The position numbers and the translations under genes were made by a program. From positions 1 through 6,718 of the forward strand of contig JBDNFC010000090.1 of assembly GCA_041690035.1 (NCBI GenBank): 6,718 nucleotides of DNA, given 5' to 3'. Below the pieces are notes generated by a model. The model ran no database searches. It was not told the origin of the DNA and worked only from the letters and a program-made list of their open reading frames with translations. The DNA is from CALSPH01 sp041690035. GTDB lineage: Bacteria; Bacteroidota; Bacteroidia; NS11-12g; UBA955. The first letter of the stretch is position 1. Every line of letters begins with the position of its first letter. Positions 1-5,774 of the stretch are shown here, one piece after another.

Positions 1-3000
1 CCAGAGCGCAAGGTGATGTGTCCACATACGGTGCAACTTGGAGCATCGCTCTGCATATTTTTTAGGTGATGCTGTGTGTTGCCATCAGCAGTATTGGTAA
101 TGGCTACTTTATAGTTTGCAATCTGTTGAGGCTCTACCACTTCTGTTATTGGCAGTACAATATCTTCTTTTGACAATAAACTAGGTGCTTTTGCTTGTCT
201 ATCAATGGCTACATTTGGTCTTGTTTTATGTGTTGTTTTAGGTTTTACCTGCACCAAATCTTCTCTGCCCAAATACTCATATCCCAGCATTCTAAAAATA
301 TAATCTATAATAGAGGTTGCATTTTTAATATTATCATGTCCTTCTACATATCCGCTTGGCTCAAATCTGGTAAAAGCAAATTTATCTACATACTCTTCTA
401 ATGGCACCCCATATTGCATGCCAATAGACACAGCAATAGAGAAACAATTTAATAAAGACCTAAATGTAGCACCTTCTTTGTGCATGTCTACAAAAATTTC
501 GCCCAAAGTTCCATCATTATACTCTCCTGTTCTCACAAAAATAGTTTGAGACCCTACTTTTGCTTTTTGAGTAAATCCTTCACGCTTTCCTGGCAATTTT
601 TTTCGTTCTACGATGTTAGACAACTGTCTTTTAAAAGTAGTATCGGTGGTATTATTTAATATTCTGATAGCTGCATCTAAAACCATTTCTGGGGTCAAAT
701 CTTCTGCCCTTGTTTCCATATTTGGCTGCGAAGGCATAGCGGCATCACTCACCTCTTCTGCTTTTGCTTTCTTCTTTTCAGATTTATTACTCAATGGTTG
801 CGATAATTTACATCCATCTCTGTATATTGCATTTGCTTTTAAACCCAATTTCCAACTCAGTTCATAACAAGATTTAATATCTTCTTGTGTAGCTTCATTT
901 GGCAAGTTAATGGTTTTGGAAATAGCTCCAGAAATAAATGGTTGCGCAGCTGCCATCATACGAATGTGTGAATGACCATGTAAAATACGGGTACCAATAT
1001 TTCCACACCTATTGGCACAATCAAAAACAGGCAAATGTTCGTCTTTTAAATATGGTGCACCTTCTACAGTCATCGTGCCTACAATATAAATATTTGCTTC
1101 ATCTATTTGCTCATCAGTAAAACCAAGGTAATTTAATAAACTAAAATCTGCATCTGCATAAATATCTTGCGATAAACTAAGCCTATTCATGGTGTCTTCG
1201 CCCAAAGTGAAGCCATTAATGGCAAAGCCTATTTCGAAAGCAGATGGGATAGCTTTTTCTATTTTCTCAATATCTTCTGCTGTAAGACCCGCTTTGGATA
1301 AAGTATCTTGATTGATATGGGGAGCGCCTGATAATGTAGCATGTCCCACTGCGTAATTCAAAATATTCTTTACTTGAGCTTCTGTATATCCTAAATTTTT
1401 TAATGCTAAAGGCACACTTTCGTTAGCTATTTTAAAATAACCTCCACCGCTCAATTTCTTATATTTTACAAGGGCAAAATCTGGCTCTATTCCTGTGGTA
1501 TCACAATCCATTAACAAACCAATAGTTCCTGTAGGAGCAATAACAGTAGCCTGTGCGTTTCTAAAACCATGCTTTTCTCCCAATTGTAGTGCCTTATCCC
1601 AAGCATTGCAAGCTGCTTTTAGCAATTCTTCAGGACAATACTGTGGATCAATACCAACTGCAGGCACGCTCAATCCTTCGTAGGCTAAAGGCGTGTTGTA
1701 TGCTGCATAGCGGTGATTTCTGATTACCCTTAGCATATGTTTTTTATTTTTTTCATACATTGCAAATGGCCCTTTAACAGCCGCCAACTCTGCCGATGCA
1801 GCATAAGAAGTACCTGTAAGAATGGCTGTTATAGCTCCACATATTGCTGCTGCTTTTGGACTATCATAAGGAATTCCTGCTACCATTAATAGTGAGCCTA
1901 AGTTTGCATACCCCAAACCAAGTGTTCTATAATCATAGCTTAATTGTGCTACCTCTTTTGAAGGAAACTGTGCCATCAATACTGATATTTCTAATACAGT
2001 TGTCCATATTCTACTTGCATATTCAAAACCATCAATATCAAATTCGAGGGTATTATCGTTAAAGAATTTTCTAAGATTTAATGAAGCCAAATTACAGGCA
2101 GTATTGTCCAAAAACATATACTCCGAGCATGGGTTAGAGGCATTAATCTGTCCACCTTCTGGGCAAGTGTGCCATTCATTAATTGTTGTATCATATTGCA
2201 ATCCTGGATCTGCGCATGCCCAAGCTGCTTCTGCAATTTTGTCCCACACTTGTTGTGCAGGTATGGTATTCATCACCTCTCCATTAGAGCGAGCCGTTAA
2301 TTCCCAATCGCCCCCTTTTTTCAATGCCTCAAAAAATTTATTTGGAACGCGCACAGAGTTATTAGAATTTTGTCCACTTACGGTTGCATAAGCCTCTCCT
2401 TCATAATCTGATGGATAACCGGCTTCTATCAAAGCTGCCACCTTACGCTCCTCTTTCATTTTCCAATCGATAAATTCCATTATTTCTGGATGGTCTAAAT
2501 CTAGGGTAACCATTTTTGCTGCCCTTCTTGTAGTGCCACCAGATTTTATTGCACCTGCTGCCCTATCGCCTATTTTTAGAAAAGACATTAGCCCGCTAGA
2601 TGTGCCGCCACCAGAAAGCTTTTCTTTAGCTCCACGTATCTTTGAGTAATTAGTGCCAACACCACTTCCATATTTAAAAATTCTTGCTTCTCTAACCCAA
2701 AGGTCCATTATACCGCCTTCATTTACCAAATCATCATCTACTGATAATATAAAACAGGCATGTGGCTGCGGTCTTTCATAAGCATTAGTAGATCGTTGCA
2801 ATTTTGCTGTATCTGGGTCTACATAGTAATGCCCTTGTGGCTTACCAGTAATTGCATAAGAGCTATATAATCCTGTATTAAACCATTGTGGCGAATTAGG
2901 CGCTGATTGCTGTGACAATAGTGAAAAAACAAGCTCTTCATAAAATACCTTTGCATCATCTTCTGTTTCAAAATAATTGTGCTTTTTGCCCCATTGCATC

Positions 3001-3305
3001 CAACAATCTGCCAATCTATGCACGGTTTGTTTTACTGAATTTTCTGCTCCTAATGAACCATCAGCTTGCGGCACACCCGCTTTTCTAAAGTATTTTTGAG
3101 CCAATATGTCTGTGGCAACTTGAGACCATCCTGATGGCACTTCGACATCGTTCATTTCAAAAACCTTGTCTCCATTTGGGTTTTTGATTACGGATGTTCT
3201 TATATCATACTTAAATTGATCATAAGGAGAAATGCCGTCTTTGGTAAAATGCCGCTTAAAGCGCATGCCTGCTTTCGAGAAAAGGGTGTCATTAGTTTTG
3301 GTCAT
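1..3305 (-). CDS. nrdJ: Adenosylcobalamin-dependent (class II) ribonucleoside-diphosphate reductase, 3' end outside window
   Basis: Reduces ribonucleotides to deoxyribonucleotides in the cytoplasm, using a thiyl radical generated from adenosylcobalamin. The reading frame is open from ATG at 3305 to base 1 (1101 codons plus two bases), with no frameshift seen. Catalytic residues are recognisable: C184 (PHACFIL) and C404 (ACNLASLNL) as the redox pair, and N391-x-C393-x-E395 (NPCSE) with the radical cysteine C393. The 11-residue spacing from C393 to C404 matches known class II enzymes. Further signatures are GGGTSSG at 232-238, PTGT at 591-594 and MDCDTTGIEPDFALVKYK from 599. A lysine-rich linker (~838-868) leads to a TSCPD-type domain (~869-1030), a second linker, and C1091-x2-C1094, the first half of the C-terminal cysteine cluster that re-reduces the active site. 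The last ~20 residues lie beyond base 1. No N-terminal ATP-cone is evident. The start follows an A/T-rich leader without a Shine-Dalgarno sequence, usual for Bacteroidota. Identification is very secure. Confidence 0.97.
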   Translation of the reverse strand, partial: MTKTNDTLFSKAGMRFKRHFTKDGISPYDQFKYDIRTSVIKNPNGDKVFEMNDVEVPSGWSQVATDILAQKYFRKAGVPQADGSLGAENSVKQTVHRLADCWMQWGKKHNYFETEDDAKVFYEELVFSLLSQQSAPNSPQWFNTGLYSSYAITGKPQGHYYVDPDTAKLQRSTNAYERPQPHACFILSVDDDLVNEGGIMDLWVREARIFKYGSGVGTNYSKIRGAKEKLSGGGTSSGLMSFLKIGDRAAGAIKSGGTTRRAAKMVTLDLDHPEIMEFIDWKMKEERKVAALIEAGYPSDYEGEAYATVSGQNSNNSVRVPNKFFEALKKGGDWELTARSNGEVMNTIPAQQVWDKIAEAAWACADPGLQYDTTINEWHTCPEGGQINASNPCSEYMFLDNTACNLASLNLRKFFNDNTLEFDIDGFEYASRIWTTVLEISVLMAQFPSKEVAQLSYDYRTLGLGYANLGSLLMVAGIPYDSPKAAAICGAITAILTGTSYAASAELAAVKGPFAMYEKNKKHMLRVIRNHRYAAYNTPLAYEGLSVPAVGIDPQYCPEELLKAACNAWDKALQLGEKHGFRNAQATVIAPTGTIGLLMDCDTTGIEPDFALVKYKKLSGGGYFKIANESVPLALKNLGYTEAQVKNILNYAVGHATLSGAPHINQDTLSKAGLTAEDIEKIEKAIPSAFEIGFAINGFTLGEDTMNRLSLSQDIYADADFSLLNYLGFTDEQIDEANIYIVGTMTVEGAPYLKDEHLPVFDCANRCGNIGTRILHGHSHIRMMAAAQPFISGAISKTINLPNEATQEDIKSCYELSWKLGLKANAIYRDGCKLSQPLSNKSEKKKAKAEEVSDAAMPSQPNMETRAEDLTPEMVLDAAIRILNNTTDTTFKRQLSNIVERKKLPGKREGFTQKAKVGSQTIFVRTGEYNDGTLGEIFVDMHKEGATFRSLLNCFSIAVSIGMQYGVPLEEYVDKFAFTRFEPSGYVEGHDNIKNATSIIDYIFRMLGYEYLGREDLVQVKPKTTHKTRPNVAIDRQAKAPSLLSKEDIVLPITEVVEPQQIANYKVAITNTADGNTQHHLKNMQSDAPSCTVCGHITLRS

Positions 3306-3400
3306 ACTATTATAGTTTATATTGTTTAAATGCTTAAAAAAATTGGGTTTTAGAATTAGAAAACAAAAATCAAACAGACTTTATTTTCTAAAACTTTCTT

Positions 3401-3431
3401 CAAAAGTATTTGCAAAATTCCATTTGCCAAA
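3401..3431 (-). promoter_or_regulatory. nrdJ promoter, Bacteroidota type (TTTG-N19-TAnnTTTG)
   Basis: Read on the minus strand, TTTG (3431-3428) is followed after exactly 19 bases by TACTTTTG (3408-3401). This matches the Bacteroidota -33/-7 consensus TTTG and TAnnTTTG at their usual spacing. Transcription would start near 3394, giving a leader of about 90 bases before the ATG at 3305. The motifs are seen directly; promoter function is inferred. Confidence 0.7.
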
Positions 3432-3438
3432 AATTGAC

Positions 3439-3447
3439 TTATCCACA
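3439..3447 (+). promoter_or_regulatory. DnaA box, exact TTATCCACA, upstream of the nrdJ promoter
   Basis: The nine bases are identical to the high-affinity DnaA-binding box. The site lies 7 bases upstream of the nrdJ -33 element, a normal place for an activator or repressor, and its last base is the first base of the adjoining palindrome. DnaA control of class I nrdAB is established in E. coli; here control of a class II gene is an inference. I found only this one exact copy in the spacer, so it is not an origin-like cluster. Confidence 0.55.
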
Positions 3448-3461
3448 CTTTTATTAAAAGT
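3447..3461. repeat. 15-base palindrome ACTTTTA-T-TAAAAGT, candidate operator for nrdJ
   Basis: Perfect 7-base inverted arms around one central base. It lies directly beyond the DnaA box, about 60 bases upstream of the predicted nrdJ transcription start, in an activator-like position. There is no T-run that would make it a terminator. Short AT-rich palindromes can arise by chance in DNA of this composition. Confidence 0.4.
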
Positions 3462-3491
3462 CTTATTTTTCATTATATAACACTGTTGAAA

Positions 3492-3505
3492 AGATAAATT
3501 TATCT
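3492..3505. repeat. 14-base perfect palindrome AGATAAATTTATCT, candidate operator for the rightward gene
   Basis: A self-complementary 14-mer centred about 50 bases upstream of the start predicted from the -7 element at 3535-3542. That promoter has no good -33 element, so an activator bound here could be what makes it work. The symmetry is seen directly; the role is inferred. Its sequence is different from the palindrome at 3447-3461. Confidence 0.4.
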
Positions 3506-3534
3506 GCTAAAAATAGTTTTAACAATAATTTTTA

Positions 3535-3542
3535 TATCTTTG
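3535..3542 (+). promoter_or_regulatory. -7 promoter element TATCTTTG for the GGGPS-family gene
   Basis: This is an exact match to TAnnTTTG. A start about 7 bases downstream (near 3549) would leave a leader of about 32 bases before the GTG at 3581. The region where a -33 TTTG is expected (about 3508-3516) is only A/T-rich with no TTTG, so the promoter may be weak or activator-dependent. Confidence 0.55.
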
Positions 3543-3580
3543 CAGAACCTTAAAAAAAATTTAGGCTGACAAAACATATT

Positions 3581-4348
3581 GTGAATATATATACGCAAAT
3601 ACAACTCCTTAAAACTAAGCAAAACAAGGCTCTTGCAATTTTGATAGACCCCGACACCGACAAAGATAATATTATTGAAGTAGTTAAAAAAGCAGAAAAT
3701 AACAAAATTGATTTTATTTTTTGTGGAGGGAGTTTAGTTACAAAAGGACAGTCTGAAGTTTGTGTTGATTTAATCAAAAATTATTGTAAGATACCGGTGG
3801 TAATATTCCCCGGAAATGAAATGCATGTAACAGAAAAAGCCGATGCTCTGCTATTTTTAAGCCTTGTTAGCGGCAGAAACCCAGAATATTTAATAGGTAA
3901 ACAAGTGGTTTCTGCACCATTAATAAAAAAAATGCAACTAGAAACAATAGCTACAGGATACCTTCTAATTGACGGTGGCACTGTTACCACCGCTCATTAT
4001 GTGAGCCAAACAATGCCCATACCAAATAACAAGCCTGCTATTGCAGCAGCTACAGCTATCGCATCTGAAATGCTAGGACAAAAACTAATCTATCTAGATG
4101 CAGGCAGCGGTGCAAAAAATGTGGTATCTAAAGGCATAATAGCTATGGTATCTAAAAGTGTAGAGCTGCCAATTATAGTAGGAGGAGGAATAAACAATGC
4201 AGAAAAAGCTTATATTGCTTTTGAAAATGGTGCAGACATAGTGGTAGTAGGTAATGCACTTGAAAAAACTCCTGATTTAATGGATGAATTGGCTAGCATT
4301 CGCAATGGATTTAATCAGCTAACTGTTTCTAATTTAATTGCTGAGTAA
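3581..4348 (+). CDS. Geranylgeranylglyceryl/heptaprenylglyceryl phosphate synthase family protein (GGGPS/PcrB-like)
   Basis: A cytoplasmic TIM-barrel prenyltransferase family that joins a polyprenyl diphosphate to glycerol-1-phosphate through an ether bond. The 255-residue product has the family motifs in order: LIDPD (21-25) at the end of the first strand, GGSLVTKG (49-56), IFPGN (75-79), SLVSGRNPEYLIG (94-106), TGYLLIDGGT (125-134), YLDAGSGA (171-178), IIVGGGI (198-204) and VVGNALE (222-228). The last three form the phosphate-binding loops. Length is normal for the bacterial group II branch. The start is GTG: an in-frame stop lies at 3551, there is no ATG between, and the next in-frame ATG would remove the first strands. 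Prenyl chain length and the biological product in Bacteroidota cannot be read from sequence. It is divergent from nrdJ and 93 bases before an exported hydrolase. Confidence 0.93.
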   Translation: MNIYTQIQLLKTKQNKALAILIDPDTDKDNIIEVVKKAENNKIDFIFCGGSLVTKGQSEVCVDLIKNYCKIPVVIFPGNEMHVTEKADALLFLSLVSGRNPEYLIGKQVVSAPLIKKMQLETIATGYLLIDGGTVTTAHYVSQTMPIPNNKPAIAAATAIASEMLGQKLIYLDAGSGAKNVVSKGIIAMVSKSVELPIIVGGGINNAEKAYIAFENGADIVVVGNALEKTPDLMDELASIRNGFNQLTVSNLIAE

Positions 4349-4438
4349 AAAAACCACTAAATTAAAAAGCAATTTGGCAAAAGTATTCACTGGCAATAAT
4401 CCTAAGTTTGATAAAGCTGCAAGTATTATCTTTGCTAA
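4349..4438 (+). other. Short spacer between the GGGPS-family gene and the exported hydrolase
   Basis: About 90 AT-rich bases without a convincing terminator hairpin. The right end carries a promoter-like -7 element, so the downstream gene may be transcribed both by read-through and from its own start. Confidence 0.6.
4407..4434 (+). promoter_or_regulatory. Promoter-like TTTG-N16-TATCTTTG directly before the hydrolase start
   Basis: TATCTTTG at 4427-4434 is an exact TAnnTTTG and shares the nine bases TATCTTTGC with the -7 element at 3535. TTTG at 4407-4410 is a -33 candidate, though its 16-base spacing is shorter than the usual ~19. The predicted start would be near 4441, at or next to the ATG at 4442, implying a leaderless or nearly leaderless message. 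Confidence 0.45.
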
Positions 4439-4441
4439 TTG

Positions 4442-5584
4442 ATGAAAATATTTATTTCTAATGTTTTATGGTTTTTTATATTTGGGCAAATTAGTGCACA
4501 AAAATGGGATAAATATGCGGTTTTTTTTGCAGAACATACCCTAAAAATGCCCATAGAACCTGCCAATGTTGTGCGGGTATTTTTAGACCAAAATGGAAAC
4601 TACTATCCCGTCAGTACCAAAGAGTTTATTTTTGACGTAAAAGATAAAGAATTAAAAAGAAATGGGCCGAGTTTAGAGGACTGGTATTTAAAAAACCAAA
4701 CAAGTATGCAGCAACTATTGCAAACAATAACAGATAGTGGCAAGCTAAATACGGCTTTCATCAACAACTATTTTGCCCAGCACATAGCTGTTAAGATTAA
4801 TGAAAAAGCAAAACTGCATGATAAGTTATGTATATTAATTCATGGCTTTAGAAAAAAAGCGTATGGCCTTACAGACAATGAACTTTCTTATACAGAATAT
4901 GATGAAATAGAAAAAAGTATCGCAGAAAAAACGAACAAAAAAATACTTTTTATAGAAATATATTGGGACAGCAAATTTATAGATTTATTAAGTGCAGGCA
5001 AACATAAGGGGTTTGAACTATTGGAGCAATCGGCATTGCCAAATGCAAAAAAAGTGAGCCATGGTTTGAGAACCCTGCTTAGTTTTATAAAAAAAGATAG
5101 TTTTACTATTATTTCGCATAGCCTAGGCGCAGCAGTGGTAAGTGACTTATTGTTTAAAACAGAGGTGGAAGAAATAAAACCAACGCCTTGGCAAGATATT
5201 AAGGTTTATTTGCTTGCTCCAGCAATTGGGCACGAACGATTTATAGACTATTCGAACAGAACTGTATTAAAGGAAAACAAGGATAATTATCAATTTTATA
5301 TATTTTACAATACCAATGATTTTGTTTTAAAAAAATCGCTCCATTGGAAAAATGTAATAAATATAGATTATTTGCCCACTAGTTTTGGGAACACCTCATT
5401 GGGTTGTAATTATAATCATGACAGGGATAGTTTAGAATTACTTTTTAATACAAAATTTATAAATTATAACCTCCCAATTTTTGAAGATTTATCTTTAAAT
5501 AATGAAAATCAAGCACTTTCTTGCCATCATTTTCATTGTTATTTTAGGCACAATCGTTTTAATGCTTTAATAGAAAACTGGTAG
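4442..5584 (+). CDS. Exported alpha/beta-hydrolase-fold protein of unknown substrate
   Basis: A 380-residue protein, probably secreted or periplasmic. It begins with a typical signal peptide: MK, a hydrophobic run (FISNVLWFFIFG) and likely cleavage after QISA, before QKWD. The core looks like an alpha/beta hydrolase. LCILIHGF (~129-136) fits strand 3 and the HG oxyanion region, and TIISHSLGAAVV (~222-233) is the nucleophile elbow with S227 as presumed nucleophile; it is SxSxG rather than GxSxG. YIFYNTNDFVLKK (~286-298) offers D293 as the acid. The catalytic His may be H326 (NYNHDRD) or one of the C-terminal cluster CHHFHCYF (~361-368). The ~120-residue N-terminal part is not recognised. The ATG at 4442 is preferred over an in-frame TTG one codon earlier. 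Esterase, lipase or peptidase activity are all possible; a serine hydrolase is the safest description. Confidence 0.75.
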   Translation: MKIFISNVLWFFIFGQISAQKWDKYAVFFAEHTLKMPIEPANVVRVFLDQNGNYYPVSTKEFIFDVKDKELKRNGPSLEDWYLKNQTSMQQLLQTITDSGKLNTAFINNYFAQHIAVKINEKAKLHDKLCILIHGFRKKAYGLTDNELSYTEYDEIEKSIAEKTNKKILFIEIYWDSKFIDLLSAGKHKGFELLEQSALPNAKKVSHGLRTLLSFIKKDSFTIISHSLGAAVVSDLLFKTEVEEIKPTPWQDIKVYLLAPAIGHERFIDYSNRTVLKENKDNYQFYIFYNTNDFVLKKSLHWKNVINIDYLPTSFGNTSLGCNYNHDRDSLELLFNTKFINYNLPIFEDLSLNNENQALSCHHFHCYFRHNRFNALIENW

Positions 5585-5774
5585 TTTTTAAAGATAAACA
5601 TATTTTTTTATTGCTTTTCTAATACCGCTTTCAATAATTAAACCAATCTTATGCAATAGACAATTTTTTTTAAATTCAAACTATTCGCTTTATATGGGAT
5701 AAATCCCGATTTAATAATTAGCCTAGTTTTCAAAAAGTCTTACAATATTTTTTAATTGTTAAAGTTCTATTTGT
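5585..5774 (+). other. Intergenic spacer with a compound palindrome
   Basis: 190 very AT-rich bases with no plausible gene. No clear rho-independent terminator and no exact TAnnTTTG element is visible. The only structure that stands out is the overlapping palindrome at 5696-5713. TCTATTTG at 5766-5773 resembles a -7 element with one mismatch but sits against the ATG at 5775. Confidence 0.6.
5696..5713. repeat. Overlapping inverted repeats, GGGATAAATCCC and TAAATCCCGATTTA
   Basis: Two perfect short palindromes share their middle: GGGAT-AA-ATCCC at 5696-5707 and TAAATC-CC-GATTTA at 5700-5713. Only one can form as a hairpin at a time. It is a locally G/C-rich spot in AT-rich DNA and is not followed by a T-run, so an operator or small alternative hairpin is more likely than a terminator. 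It lies 62 bases before the next gene. Confidence 0.35.

Larger units (their letters stand above)
3306..3580. other. Divergent intergenic control region between nrdJ and the GGGPS-family gene
   Basis: This AT-rich spacer of 275 bases separates two divergent starts and contains no plausible gene. Reading from the nrdJ side it holds a roughly 90-base AT-rich leader, the nrdJ promoter, an exact DnaA box, a 15-base palindrome, a 14-base palindrome, the -7 element of the rightward gene, and a roughly 30-base leader. I saw no cobalamin riboswitch: the leader is short and has no B12-box-like conserved core. I also saw no convincing NrdR box pair. Confidence 0.8.

Noticed and set aside
195..2391. Several plus-strand open frames of 60-95 codons
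   Set aside because: All lie antisense to the continuous, motif-rich nrdJ frame; their peptides show no family pattern and they have no promoter or spacing logic.
3306..3400. Cobalamin riboswitch in the nrdJ leader
   Set aside because: The leader is short and AT-rich and shows no conserved riboswitch core.
3470..3490. NrdR-like box around TTATATAACAC
   Set aside because: Only half of the palindromic consensus is approximated and there is no second box at the usual spacing.
3548..3565. Hairpin CCTTAAAAAAAATTTAGG in the GGGPS-gene leader
   Set aside because: The stem contains a mismatch and is mostly A-T, so it is unlikely to be stable; too weak for a terminator or regulatory call.
3550..3990. 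Two minus-strand open frames (69 and 75 codons) opposite the GGGPS-family gene
   Set aside because: They are antisense shadows of a strongly conserved gene, with no recognisable protein features of their own.
4439..4441. TTG start for the exported hydrolase one codon before the ATG
   Set aside because: The adjacent ATG gives a standard MK-type signal peptide; the TTG adds only one residue and overlaps the predicted transcription start.
5766..5773. TCTATTTG as -7 element for the four-cysteine protein gene
   Set aside because: It mismatches TAnnTTTG at the second base, lacks an upstream TTTG at workable distance, and would start transcription inside the gene unless the start is the ATG at 5796.
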